Origin: Diphasiastrum complanatum | Lineage: Eukaryota > Streptophyta > Lycopodiopsida > Lycopodiales > Lycopodiaceae | Direction: 5' to 3' | Length of the DNA: 64,000 nucleotides | Assembly: GCA_029204225.1 (NCBI GenBank) | Contig: CM055095.1 | Coordinates: 65,342,625-65,406,624 of the forward strand | Shown: positions 21,232 through 32,789 of the stretch, one piece after another | Numbering within the stretch: position 1 is the stretch's first letter | Layout: each line of letters begins with the position of its first letter | The notes under the pieces: model-generated | The model's database searches: none | Told to the model about the DNA's origin: nothing | The model's input: the letters and a program-made list of their open reading frames with translations, nothing else | Position numbers and translations under genes: made by a program

Positions 21232-22085
21232 ATGGACCCTGTTATGCCCTCAGGTGAAGGACCGTCTTCACCACCTCCTCCTGATGTAGACACTAACCAG
21301 CTTGTTCAGGCCCTAAATACGCTGCAAATCAAATTTTGGAAATGCAAGCCAAGCATGTCGCGGCCGAGCAAGAGTGGCGTTCTACGAAGCACTCGCGGTC
21401 CGTTGGCGTTTATCCAATGTTTAATCCGGAATTCTTTTCGGGTGAAAAGAAAGACCGGCTTCCCGATGTGGTATTGTCGTGGCTAGATCGATGAAATAGT
21501 CATTTTTCCATGCACGATGCGCCTGATAGTACGAAGATCGCTTCTGCTCTCATGTTTTTACGCGGAAAGGCGTTTACATGGTGGCAAGATCTAAAGGAGA
21601 GGACTACTGCCCCTTCTACATGGGACGCCTTTCAAGAAGCCTTAAAAACGGCTTTTCTTCCAGTGTTGGATGATTTTGAGCATTGGCGGCGTTTTGCCAC
21701 CATGCAAATGGGTACTAGGCCTTTAGATGCCTATATCCAAGAATTCCAAGAAAATTTGCCCAGATTCACTTCGCGAATCGATCCTATCCTATTGAAGTTA
21801 CATTTTATCTTGGGGCTTCCAAAGGAATTTCAGCTAGAAGTGCGGCGTAACCAACCGCAGACAATCGAAGATGCAATTCGCTTTGTGAAAATCTTCGATG
21901 ACGCCCATTTTGCCTCTCGCAAGGAGCAGGCTTTGCCCAAGGCTGAACAGAAAGAAAAGAAATTTTTCACGAAGCGGGGCAGAGACAACACGGCGGACAC
22001 CAGTTCCCAAGGCAGGAAAAAGTGCGTCAAATTGGAGCGCGCCGACTACGACAAGGCGAGAACCGGCGGGTTAAGTACCAGGTAA
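21232..22085 (+). pseudogene. Gypsy gag
   Basis: ATG at 21232 opens the gag frame, which shifts near 21330. The capsid-like core is readable at 21510-22085: ALMFLRGKAFTWWQDL, TFLP-type helix text and YIQEFQENLPRF are typical of the plant gypsy Gag domain. It ends in a Lys/Arg-rich stretch (KKFFTKRGRDN). The CCHC zinc knuckle expected after this is missing; the frame runs into a stop at 22083 and probably lost it by deletion. A TAG at about 21484 separates the first part. Confidence 0.88.
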
Positions 22086-22089
22086 TTCT

Positions 22090-25000
22090 AGTATTTCTTT
22101 TGTTGATTTATCCTTTAAGGACGGCACTAGTTTCAAGAATTGTTGTTTTAATACAGCTGTTTTTGGCCCCCATGATCTCATTCGTATGAATGGAATTGTA
22201 GGACGCCAAGCTGTGACTGTTCTGTTTGATGATGGTTGCACACATAGCTTCATAAATGCTAAACTAGTGCAGAAGCTCAGGGCGGCTACCGCGCCAAGTA
22301 ATCACTTGTACGTGGTGAAAATGGCGTCGAGGGAAGATCGACAAGCTTGGGATCAGCTTGTTCCTCAGCTGCCGCTTCAGATTCAAGATTATGTTGAACC
22401 GCTAAATTTTCATGTTATGAACTTGGATAGCGTAGACATAATCTTAGGAAAAGAATGGTTTTATTCTAAAAACGAGTCTTTAAGAAAGGATTATGTTACT
22501 CATAGTATTTCTTTTTTGCATAAGGGCTCGTTGGTTGAGCTAAAAGGCGATGTAAATAGGCCTTTTGATCCTTTGGTATCTGCTTTAGAAGTTGTAGACT
22601 ATTTAAAAGATTCTGGTAATAAAGTTTATCTTTGTTTTTTGAAAGATGAAATTTATGTGGATGACCATGCAGTCCAGAGTCTAAATATTGATTTATCGCA
22701 TTTGCCTTTGAATGTGTCTGCAAAAAATCCCTTAAGCGTTAACTCACCTGAAGGAATAATATTTAACAAACTTAGGCAAGAACATAGCGATGTTTTTCTC
22801 CCTGATGGCCTACCTCCCCAAAGGAGTGTTGACCATCAGATAGAGTTGCTTCCTGGAAGCCAACCTGTATCTCTTTTTCCATACAAGGTTAGCATCAAGG
22901 AAGAGGATGAAATTTCTAAGCAGTTACAAGAACTCCTTAGGATGGGTCATATACGGCCTAGTAAGTCCCCTTGGGGAGGATGCATGATCTTATGAATCGT
23001 CTGAATGGGGCTAAGTATTTCTCCAAGATTAATCTTAGATCAGGTTACCATCAGATAAGGATTAGGAACGAAGATGTTCCTAAGACTGATAGACGACCTA
23101 TTAATTTATAGTCGGACCCTTGAGGAGCATGAAGAGCATCTTCGTATTGTCTTAGATCTTCTAAGGCAAGAAAAGCTCTATGCTAAGGAGTCGAAATGTG
23201 AGTTCTTTCAAACTAAACTCAAATACCTGGGCCATGTCATATCGGATAAAGGACTTGAAATCGATTATGACAAAGTCCGTAAGGTGTGAGAATGGCCGAG
23301 ATCTTTGACAATTCGTGATGTGAAATCCTTTTTGGACTTCATAGGATTCTTTCACAGGTGCCTTAATAGCATTGCCCTTGACGAACGTTCTTAAGGGGGT
23401 GAAGAAAAAATGTAGCGGCAGAAAAAGTCCATTGATAACGTTGACGGATGAAATGAATGAGAGTTTTGAGACTCTCAAGCACAGTGTTTCTACGGCTCCA
23501 ATTTTACACATTGTCGATCCTAACCGGCCCTTTGTGGTTGATACGGATGCTAGCGACTTTGCTGTTGGAGCGGTCCTTTATCAAGACGGTAGACCAGTTG
23601 CTTTTGAAAGCAAGAAGCTGGATCCTGCTCAGACTAGGTATTCTACTTATGAGAAGGAGTTTTTTGCAGTCATTCACGCGTTAAAAATCTGGAGGCACTA
23701 TCTTTATGGTGCCAGATTTACGGTAATGACTGATCACCAATCCCTTAAGTATATTTGTGATGCCAAGGACCTTCGTGGCCGTAAGGCTAGATGGTCGGAA
23801 CTCATTCAGGAGTTTTGTCTTCGACATTAAGTATCGTAAAGGTACGTCGAACTGTGTTGTTGATAACTTGAGCCGGATTGGAGAGATTAATCAGTTATGC
23901 TTTGCTGAGATCCAATCTGATTTGTATCTTTCACTACGGGATTTTTGTCAAAAATAGGGTTTTTTGGTCGCATCTGGCTAGATGTCCTGACAAGAAATTC
24001 TAGATCTAGTGATGACCTTGGGATGCAGGATCCCAAGCAATCCCGTAATGATAAGTTACTTGAAGACTATTCCATAAGGAATGGCCTGCTTTTCCGAAAG
24101 GGAAAGGTTTGTGTGCCGGATAGGGAAGACTTGCGGGCCCAAATCCTGCAGCAATGTCATGACAACCCTTGTGCTGGTCACCCAAGCGTACAGAGGACAC
24201 TTGACCTTGTTAGGCAGAATTTCTTCTGGCCTAAGATGAAAGGTCATGTGGAGGCATACGTTCAAAGTTGTGAACAATGCCAGCAAAACAAAGCAGAAAG
24301 ATTCAAAGTTGCGGGTCTTCTTCATCCCTTGGAAATTCCCAATAAAAAAAAGGGAAAGTATTTCAATGGATTTTGTGGTTGGACTCCCTAAAACCCGGAG
24401 TGATCACGATGCCATTTGGGTGATGGTTGACAGGCTAACCAAGATGGCACAATTTATACCAACTAAATTAATTGTCAAGGCATCTGAACTAGCCCAACTT
24501 TTCATTGAAAAGTTGTTCAGATTGTATGGTTTGCCGAATGATATTGTTAGTGATCGTGACTCCAAGTTCACTGGCAAGTTTTGGCAAGCAGTTTTTGAAA
24601 AACTTGAAACAACCCTTAGTCTTAGTTCTTCGGATCACCCAGAATCTGATGGGCAGACAGAACGTGTCAATCAGACGTTGGAGGATATGCTTAGAGCATA
24701 CGTTTCTCACCGACAGTCTGACTAGGAAAAGTATCTCCCTTTGGTTGAGTTCGCGCACAATAGTGCTAAGCACTCTGCCGATTAAGTCCTTTTCTACTGA
24801 TGTATGGCTTTCAGCCGCGTTCTCCAGTTTCGGTCGGACTCAAAGGTCTCAAGGTGCAAGCTGCAGTAGTTTCCTGCAAGATATGCAAGAAATGCTGCTA
24901 GTGGCCAAGGAAAGCATGAAAACCGCTCAGGATAGAGCTCAGTTTCATGCTAACCGCGGTCGTTCACCTCGGGATATTGAGGTCGGAACCTAGGTGGCTT

Positions 25001-25418
25001 AAAATCCCTAAGGATTCGAAAGTACTTCGGACGGGAAAATGCCATAAGCTATCTCCTCGATATAGCGGACCTTATAAGGTTGTAAAGAAAATCAACCCGG
25101 TCGCGTATCAGCTAGATCTTCCGATTGGGGTTGGGGTTCATCCTGTTTTCCATGTAAGTCGCTTAAAAGAATGACTCAGTAGGAAGGATTCCCTAATTCC
25201 GGAAGGTGAACTAGTTGAGCTCGAGGATCTGTCTACCTTTGTGCCTAATGTACCTGAAAAAGTTGTTGACGTTCGTCGTCACCAATTGAGAAACCGTTTG
25301 GTTTCTGAGTTTCTCGTACGTTGGAAAGGTAAGACAGATGACGAGGACACTTGGGAGAGAGAGGACTATTTAAGACTGAACTTCCCTGGCTTACTCCCAT
25401 TAGGAGGAGACTCTTAAA
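22090..25418 (+). pseudogene. Gypsy pol: PR, RT, RNase H, IN, chromodomain
   Basis: The protease (22186-22500) has LFDDGCTHSF, where DSG would be expected. Reverse transcriptase starts at about 22780 (SDVFLPDGLPP) but has two deletions: one after PSKSPWGG and one before [10 protein letters not shown], so much of fingers and palm is gone. RNase H (23372-23830) shows VDTDASDFAVGAVL. Integrase has its HHCC part (about 24160-24290) and the D, D, E core: MDFVVGLP, SDRDSKFTGKFW and QTERVNQ. The chromodomain is read as VRWKGKTDDEDTWE at about 25318. At least six frame changes and several stops make it non-functional. Chromodomains are known to guide integration to marked chromatin. Confidence 0.93.
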
Positions 25419-25876
25419 GGGGGAGGGAGTGTTACGTACCCATAAGGGTACACAACAGGAAACTTGAGTGACGGTCTCAGTTATGGGACGGAACGCTGAA
25501 CTGGAGCTATAGGTCCTTTTGGGTGCCACGTGTCAATGTCTCATTGGCACGCGGTGACTCGTTGTTATGGACACGCGGCAGTTGTGCACTGCGGGTCCAT
25601 AACAACGAGTCACCGCGTGCCAATGAGACATTGACACGTGGCACCCAAAAGGACCTATAGCTCCAATTCAGCGTTCCGTCCCATAACTGAGACCGTCACC
25701 TCAAGTTTCTTGTTGCGTACCCTTATGGGTACGTAATGTTGCGTACCCTAACATTCCCTCCCCCTTTAAGAGTCTCCTCCTAATGGGAGTAAGCCAAGGG
25801 AGTTCAGTCTTAAATAGTCCTCTCTCTCCCAAGTGTCCTCGTCATTTGTCTTACCTTTCCAACGTACGAGAAACTC
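25305..25876. repeat. Fold-back of gypsy 3' end and LTR start
   Basis: After the polypurine tract an LTR starts at 25430, runs about 150 bp, then reverses around 25583. The right arm retraces the LTR start, the polypurine tract and the last 115 bp of pol in inverted orientation, up to CGTACGAGAAACTC at 25876. Then AAAGGGGG resumes in the normal direction into the real 3' LTR. Arms are about 280 bp each, with scattered mismatches and a 16-bp extra LTR-start fragment. ACTC is shared at the second reversal, as microhomology. Confidence 0.9.
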
Positions 25877-25892
25877 TTAAAGGGGGAGAGAA

Positions 25893-26418
25893 TGTTACGT
25901 ACCCATAAGGGTACGCAGCAGGAAACTTGAGGTGACGGTCTCAATTATGGGACGGAACGCTGAACTGGAGCAATAGGTCTTTTCGGTGCCACGTGTCAAT
26001 GTCTCATTGGCACGCGGTGACTCGTTGTTATGGACCCGCGTCAATGTGCACAACTGTCGCGTGTCGTTAGTCATGCGTGACTCCTATGGAGGGAGATGAC
26101 CCACCTGGACTATGTATATAGAGGTGGATCTCCATGAGCTGGGTATTCATTCTCTCCTGGAGAATGAAGAGCTCTTCCACTGGTGGTCAAGTCAGGACGA
26201 GTATCTAGGCCTCAGGATGTAGGTAGGTAAGGGTCGAGGGTAAGGCATGGTGGTATGGGACACCATGGCTTACATGAGATCCGAGCTTGCTTGATGGTGG
26301 TCTGTAGCTCCAGTGCACGGGGGTGAGGTGGCAGTACCTCTATGGCTGGGTGGTAACGTAGCGTTCGTCACTTGTTTGTGCTTTAGCAATGATCGGCATG
26401 ACGATGGGGATTCTAACA
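25893..26418 (+). repeat. Gypsy 3' LTR
   Basis: 526 bp from TGTTACG to TCTAACA, preceded by the polypurine tract TTAAAGGGGGAGAGAA and followed by the duplication ATCGG. TATATA lies near 26116. Confidence 0.95.
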
Positions 26419-27540
26419 ATCGGCCACATAAATCACACACACCATCGGACACAAATCACATACACAGATACACACGCACACTCATACACACAAATCCATA
26501 CACACATCAGCGCATGCACATGCACACTCATACACACACGCACAAATCATACACACAAATCCATACAGATACACACACCATCGGCCACATAAATCACACA
26601 GCATCGGACACAAATCACATACACAGATACACACGCACACTCATACACACAAATCCATACACACATCAGCAGCCCGCCATCGGTAGGCACACTATGCTAC
26701 TACCCCGCATGCATAGATATATGCACTCTCACGAATACACACATATACATATACACATACACACACGTATCAACCACTTGTCAACAACCATCGGCCTCCA
26801 TCCAAATCATTAGTCGTCACCCAGATCGTCAGCCGCCCGTCAACGAGTTCTAAATGGCCGTCAAGCTGTTGTAATCTTGCAAAACAATTTATGAAAATTT
26901 TTAGTACTAACGTGCAAAACATTTGTTGGGCTTTGCTGAGCTCTGAGCTCAGCCCAAACACACACGCACACACACATCCATAAAGACCCACTCTAACCCT
27001 TACCCTAAGCACACACACACACACACACACACGCATGCACGCACATGCACATGCACACAAACACAGCACGCACACAAATATACATACACACAAACACACG
27101 CACAACACAACACACAACACAATGCGCACACCCACAAACACACGCAGACCCACACACAACACACTTTCGAGCTCTTTCACACACACCCTAAACCTCAACA
27201 CACACTCTCGAGCTCTCTCATACACACACCCTAAACCTCAACAAACACACACACACACACACACACACCCAACCTAAGCCTAAAGCCTAAAGCCTAAAGC
27301 GACAACCTAATCCTAATCCACAACCCACACACACACACTCCCTAAACCCACACACACACTCTGTAAACACGTGCACACACACACCCTCCATAAACACACA
27401 CACATACACACACACAACACACACAACAAAATTTAACATACACAAACTCGCACACACACACACATACACAAAGCCATTAGGGCACACACGCGCGCGCGCA
27501 CGTCCGCCATTGCCCGTCAACGACAGGCACAAGCAACTAG
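26419..27540. repeat. CA-rich array, right part
   Basis: About 1.1 kb of CACACA-type simple sequence with phrases TCGGCCACATAAATCACAC and ACAAATCCATACACACATCA duplicated at a spacing of 161 bp (26419 and 26580). Pure (CA)n lies near 27010-27032 and 27246-27267. Open frames on both strands are low complexity. A less repetitive patch at 26810-26960 carries no gene that I can see. Confidence 0.9.
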
Positions 27541-27548
27541 TATGTATG

Positions 27549-27592
<44 letters not shown>

Positions 27593-27770
27593 CATAGATG
27601 CACATAACGTTTCGGAAGGCGTCCCGAAGCGCATTCCGAGATTCTGTCCCGGAACGTGGTCTCAGAACGTTGTTTTCTTTGTTTCACATAAATACATATA
27701 TAACATCATAGTTGCCTAGAAATGCATTTCTGGGCAAAACACGTTTCTGAGCCAGAAACGTTGAAAAAAA
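27541..27770. repeat. (AT)n and paired palindromic termini
   Basis: (TA)n at 27553-27589 is followed by TATCATAGATGC (27590-27601) with CCGAAGCGCATTCCG-type palindromes, then ATCATAGTTGC (27705-27715) with GAAACG-type palindromes. This is the same pair of motifs seen inverted at 9045-9153, and suggests two related element ends side by side. Confidence 0.7.
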
Positions 27771-28640
27771 AAACAGAATATAATTTTATTTTGTTCCCTC
27801 ATTGCGGCCAGAAACACGCCAACCATGGAGGGATTTCGAGCTACTATGGGCACCTGGAGGCAGATCACTGCGAGTGATAGTCGACATCCATCTACTCAAG
27901 GATTCGGAGGTGGTGCACACGGTTCCAAGGGGCTTTGAGCTTTGTGGCGAGCGAAATCAACCAATTGTGTTTTTTGGTAAGTGTAGGCTTAGTTTTTTTA
28001 AAGTGTTTACATTGAGCTGTAGGCAATGAAATCGAGCGAAGTTTGGCTCTAGACCACCTTTCTTCATGCCCACGGTAACTCCTACAATGTCAATTTCAGT
28101 CGTTACGACAAGCCTAGAAACATTTGAAAGCCACATTCCAAATGCATGCGTATTTTTGCCATTCTCATGAACTAAGTTGCAGGCATCCGATTGAGGTGAT
28201 GTCTGAGCCTAAACTACATTTATACATGCCTACAAAGACTCATGTGACCTCCATTTTGCCCGTCTTCGTCCGTATTACAAGTTTCCTTTTCCATGCCCTG
28301 ATTCCATGTCTTTTAGGCCTAAATGTGGAGCGTCGTGTAAACATCTGCCTAAGGTCTGGTTTAGGGCTACACTGCAGTTCCCCACGCCTGCAAGGACTCC
28401 CACGCTAACAGCATTCGCCCGATATCGCTCGTACTAGAATCATTCAATCCCATGCCCTAATCCCATGTGTTTAGGGTTTAGGACTTGATATGATCTATAG
28501 AATGATTGCGATGTATGCTCTAATGTTTTGAACTCTATTCATTGGAATTTTAGCCTGGTTTTGTTGTTAAACAGAAAATCCTAGAGCTTTAAAGTGATGC
28601 TTGTTAGAATTGTTGCGAGCACATCAGAGGGCCTAGTACA
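27771..28640 (+). other. Second copy of the hAT-derived element, 5' part
   Basis: Collinear with 3150-3775: GGATTCGGAGGTGGTGCACAC, GTAAGTGTAGGCTTAG and GAGGTGATGTCTGAGCCTA occur in the same order. These look like a short exon with a GTAAGT donor followed by intron. No intact frame is present. From about 28400 to 28640 nothing is recognisable. Confidence 0.55.
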
Positions 28641-29598
28641 GGCATGGTTTAGGTGCAGTGCATGGTCCAAGCGAGGCCACTCCAGTTCCATCTGCAGCAG
28701 CAAGGCCTAGATCAGAGCCACGAGCATCACCCGAGCATGTTGGATCAGTGGCAGCTGGTCCTTGTCCCTCGTCGTCATCAACAGTAGATGCACCACATGC
28801 TTTGAGAGATCATGTCGGAGAGAGTGACAGACCTTCAGGACGGTCAGACAAACCCACAAATCACGCATTCATTGGGCACGCTAGACCACGAGCGCCCTAT
28901 GTACAGCAGAGACGGGTTAGGCTTAGACAACAAACTCTTGATTGATGCGGGTGGCAAAGAGAGCAGCATGCCCAGTGCACTCGACTAGTTGGTCAATAAT
29001 TTAATCAGTGGCATTCCTTTTGTTGTTGCTGACACTTGGGTTATTTAGGGAGCTCTGTGCACAGATTGCAGCAGTGGATGCTACATGGAGGCCTCCCAGG
29101 CGAGAGGCACTGTGATGTAGAATGCTTCGTCAAGAGGAGACCATCACGCGGGAGCTGAGTTCCATTCGCTCAGCATGGTAGACGTAAGTACTTTGTCTCT
29201 TAAAACTCTTTGCTTTGGTTCCATTTGCCAGTAGTGCACTTTTTGCGTGTGGCTAATGGGTGCTTTGTGGCAGGTATGGATGCACGATATAGAGTGATGG
29301 ATGGACCGACATTCGCTAAACCCGTCTCAGTGGTTATCTAAACTTTCTACTGGATGTCTGTGTTGCAGATCGCTTCTCAGGCCATGCGCGTGGTCAGTTT
29401 CATCTGGCTATCCATCGAGCAGTGCAGGCGGTTACGGCCGTATGCCGAGGCACACACGCGCAGAGGGCCAAGATGATCGAGGTGAGTCACATTATTACCC
29501 CATGCTCCAGCTATGCTTTGACGACTTGAATTGTTTTCGGAATATGCAATGAATTGCAAAATACCTATTTGACAACAATGTTTGTTTGTGGTTGCAGG
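28641..29598 (+). pseudogene. Unrecognised Pro/Ser/Arg-rich exons
   Basis: A frame at 28658-28945 encodes a Ser/Pro/Arg-rich, low-complexity protein segment ending RRVRLRQQTLD. Around 29070-29180 and 29370-29480, exon-like pieces are bounded by GTAAGT and GTTGCAG or GTGAGT. Copy A lacks this part. I cannot assign a function. The position between the 5' part and the acidic exon suggests middle exons of the same transposase, but no core hAT motif is visible. Confidence 0.35.
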
Positions 29599-30330
29599 TG
29601 AACCCTTACTCTTGCTTGGTGGACTCGGCAGCTGCTGCTCCTAAGGCACCACACATGCAAGACGAGCTGGATGATGAGATCTACAGAGAGTTCTACAGAC
29701 AGGCAGAGGCTAACGCACGAGCTTTACGGTGGCAGAGGAGGGCACAGAGGGGGCAGGAGAGGGCTGAGGAAGGGGATGATGAGGGCTCGGAGGGTGGAGA
29801 GGAGCTTAGGGCTAATTATGAGGAGGAGGAGTGGGCTGAGGAGGGGGATACTGAGGAGGAGGAGATGGGGGCAGAGGCACACAAATAAGACCTAGTTGAC
29901 CTGTTGGTGGACCCTGATGTGGAGACAGAGCAGGAGCCAACCATTCCCGCACGTATGCCTAAAGGGCGACCTAGAGGTTCTGGGAGGGGGGGCTGGGTAC
30001 ACTTTTTGTAGACAGGGCTGGAGCATCGCAGATAGCCGCTGGCTAGGCATCATCACAGTGGGTAGGGTCATCCCAGGGTGCAGGATCACAGCCACCTGAC
30101 ACACAGACGCGTGGGCGTAGACAGAGGGGTGGGGGCAGCCAGAGAGGGGCCCGGAGAAGGAGAGAGAGGCAGAGGTAGGGGCAGGGCAAGGACGAGCACA
30201 AGCAGCAGAGCCAGGGTCTCGCCACGACGTATGGTTCCCTCTGATTCATCTGCAGACCCCTAGGATCACCAGACTGGCACAAACTCGAAGGATTCTGATA
30301 ACCATGACTCTGACGAGTCTTAGTTGTACA
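29599..30330 (+). pseudogene. hAT-like acidic and RG-rich tail exon (copy B)
   Basis: After TTTGTGGTTGCAG comes an exon reading DDEIYREFYRQAEANARA, then a long Glu/Asp/Gly run, DLVDLLVD, an Arg/Gly/Ser-rich stretch, and a tail SDNHDSDES with the stop at about 30323. In-frame stops occur at 29886 and 30008. It aligns along its whole length with 3916-4655. The acidic, RG-rich, Asp/Ser-ending tail matches the style of DUF659 hAT transposase C-termini; this is an inference from composition and neighbours. Confidence 0.5.
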
Positions 30331-30616
30331 GTTTTCATTATGTTCATCGAACTTCATTGTACCCCATTTTGGTGCCATGTGGCCCGATATTATATATTAT
30401 GATGATCTTATTCACAGCAACGCCATGATTCAGTATGGTTCCTTATGGTTTCAAATCGGTTTTATGGTTTATGGTTGAAGAGAGAGAGAGAGGACGTGTC
30501 TTTTCTCATTACGGTTTCGGCCATGAATCGGTCAGTATGGTTCAATATGGTCAGTATGATTTTGCAACGCGTTAGTATGGTTCCTTATGATTTCATTTCG
30601 TTTGGCTGTGATCTCA

Positions 30617-30658
<42 letters not shown>
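30331..30658. repeat. 3' flank with CAGTATGGTTC repeats and (GA)n
   Basis: Matches 4655-4850 and 6115-6345, the flank into which the copia inserted in copy A, and so gives the uninterrupted version of that site. (GA)n lies at 30479-30492 and 30620-30657. Confidence 0.75.
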
Positions 30659-30661
<3 letters not shown>

Positions 30662-32034
30662 GGGATCGGCCTTTGTGCAGCCATCCCCCCTGTGGAGAGG
30701 GCTCGCATTCTCGAGACATATGCTAAGCCAAGTGCTGAGGCCGGTGAGCCATCCACAGATGCCGCAGAGACCCCTTCCACTAGTGCACCCACTGTCACCC
30801 CCGCCCCCACCCCCGCCACCCCCTCCGCCAATACTCCCCATGGATCCACAGCCTCCACTTCCGCACCTGCACCTATGCCACCACCTCTAGATCCGCACCG
30901 TCCATCCACATCCTCTCAGCCATCCACATCCCGAGGCACCAGACAGACCACCTTACCGGAATCTCTCAGAGAGGGACAGCACAGGGAGGCCACCAGGACC
31001 ATAGCACAAATGTTCTATGACCTGAACCTCCCCTTCATCATGGCCTCATCCCCCTACATCTTTCAAGAGGCGGTCTCGAAGATTGCAATTTGCGGGCCTA
31101 GCTACACACCACCCACAACCGACGCGCTTCGCGGCCCTTTGCTCCAAGGGCGGGTTGTCGAGGTCAGAGAGAGACTAGCTGCATTGCACGAGGGCTAGGA
31201 TAGTTACGGTTGTTCCTTCATGGCTGATGGGTGGACTGATCGTCATAAACGTCCACTCATCAACATCATTGTGTCTAGATGCTACGGTTCCATGTTCCTC
31301 CGCAGCATCGATGCCTCTGAGGCAGCGGGAGTGCACACGGCGGAGTGCATCTACGATATCATCCGCCAGGCGATACAGGAGGTTGGGCCATAGAGCGTTG
31401 TCCAGGTACTAGTTCTTTCATTGGTTGCCTGATCATTTACTGCGCAATGTGTTAACAAAGGTTTCATTAGTTTTCAATTGATTGCAATGTGTTTTCAAGC
31501 TACGTGTTGTTTAATTGAATCAATTGTAGGCGATAGGTGTGACGGACAATGCGTCCAACTGTCACGGCATGGGGGATCTTCTTGTGGCAAAGTACCCCTC
31601 CATTGCGTGGACTCCATGTGCCGCACACTCACTGGACCTCCTCCTACATTCCATCAAGCAAATGCCTTGGGTCAGTGAGCTTCTCAAAAAGGCACTTGCA
31701 ATTGTGGACTTCATCACACGCAAGCGTCGCACCACTGCTCTTTTCCACACATTCGGTAGGTAAGAGGCTACTTATTTTTAAGCTCATTTACAGTTCCGTT
31801 GCACACGCCAATAATTTTCCGTTGCACACGCCAATAATTCCAAGGTTTAGTGTTTAGGGTTGCGAATGCATTTTGGTGTGTGGGTCTTATTTCGTTTTGC
31901 AATGCAGGCTGGATTTGAAGAAGCCTGCTCTGACCCGCTTCGCCTACCAGTTCATCATGCTCGAGCGGCTCCATCTGCTAAAGGGTGATTTGCGGCGCAT
32001 GGCCACTTTGGAGGATGTACTTTACATAATATAG
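30659..32034 (+). pseudogene. hAT transposase N-terminal half (DUF659 type)
   Basis: Exon 1 (to 31405) has a Pro/Ser/Thr-rich linker, then FYDLNLPFIMASSPYIF and, after a TAG at 31196, the DUF659 signature MADGWTDRHKRPLINIIV. Exon 2 (31530-31759) reads IGVTDNASNCHGMGDLL and TPCAAHSLDLLLHSI, the conserved region holding a catalytic Asp of hAT enzymes. Exon 3 (31908-32034) reads LDLKKPALTRFAYQFIMLER and stops after GDLRRMATLED. The introns have GT-AG ends. The expected next segment, DFWREAE, is found at 37490, so the gene appears split by later insertions. Two in-frame stops (31196 and about 31391) disable it. Confidence 0.85.
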
Positions 32035-32789
32035 CAGAGCCCTTGTATAGATACAATGCTTAGCTGCTATTTTGTCTATATAATCAATAATTTTTAATGT
32101 ACAAGTTTATGTAATTTTCAAGCTTACATGTGAGAGTAATAAGTATCATTTTATCATATGTCACTATGATGATGTGGTGTTCCCACTTTCTTGGGAACGT
32201 TCTTGTTCCTTGTTCCTGTTTGCATTCCTTGGTCACCATGGAAAGCTTAAGGGTTGTTGCATTCACTTGCTATACCAGAACCACCATGGAAAGATATAGT
32301 AATAGTTTTTTCTCGTAGGGATTTCAAGAACAGACACAAGGCATGAGATGATATGGACAACGCTTAACCAATTTATTAAAACACACATCTCATACCTTTG
32401 TAGAAAACAATCTAAGGCAATGGAAACAACACAACATTAGAACTTACCCATGTTAATTACCTTGTATTAACTTCAGGCAATGGAAAGAACACAACTATCA
32501 GAAATTTACCCATGTTAAGTACCTTGTAATAACTTAAGGGAATGGAAACAACACAACTATTGGAAAAATACCCATGTTAAGCACCTTGTAGTAACTAAGT
32601 TTGTTTCTTTATAGGGGACCCTCATGTTAATATTCTATGCCCCCCCCATGCAAGTTGGTTTAAGTTGTGTAGGCCAAGTTGTTGGGTCCAAAGTTCATTT
32701 CTACTTCCTGAATCCATATACATATATCATATATGATATTACATATTAGTAATTACATAATACATATCTCTCACAGCTGATGGTAGTGC
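32035..32789. other. Non-coding stretch with a 60-bp minisatellite
   Basis: At 32417-32600 three copies of a unit of about 60-63 bp repeat GGCAATGGAAACAACACAAC and CCCATGTTAAGTACCTTGTA. No gene is seen in the remainder. Confidence 0.7.

Larger units (their letters stand above)
14724..26418 (+). mobile_element. Ty3/gypsy chromovirus, full length, interrupted
   Basis: The element runs from TGTTACGTACCC at 14724 to ATTCTAACA at 26418 with the target-site duplication ATCGG on both sides (14719-14723 and 26419-26423). Order: 5' LTR (14724-15246 plus 19718-19719 after the copia insertion), PBS-like GGCATCAGAGCC, leader, gag, protease, reverse transcriptase, RNase H, integrase and chromodomain, polypurine tract, a fold-back rearrangement, then the 3' LTR (25893-26418). 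The chromodomain after integrase places it among chromoviruses. The LTRs differ at about 22 of 525 positions by eye. Every coding block has frameshifts or deletions. Confidence 0.95.

Noticed and set aside
26313-27634. His/Thr-rich and Cys/Val-rich frames in the CA-rich array
   Set aside because: They are low-complexity translations of (CA)n; no gene context.
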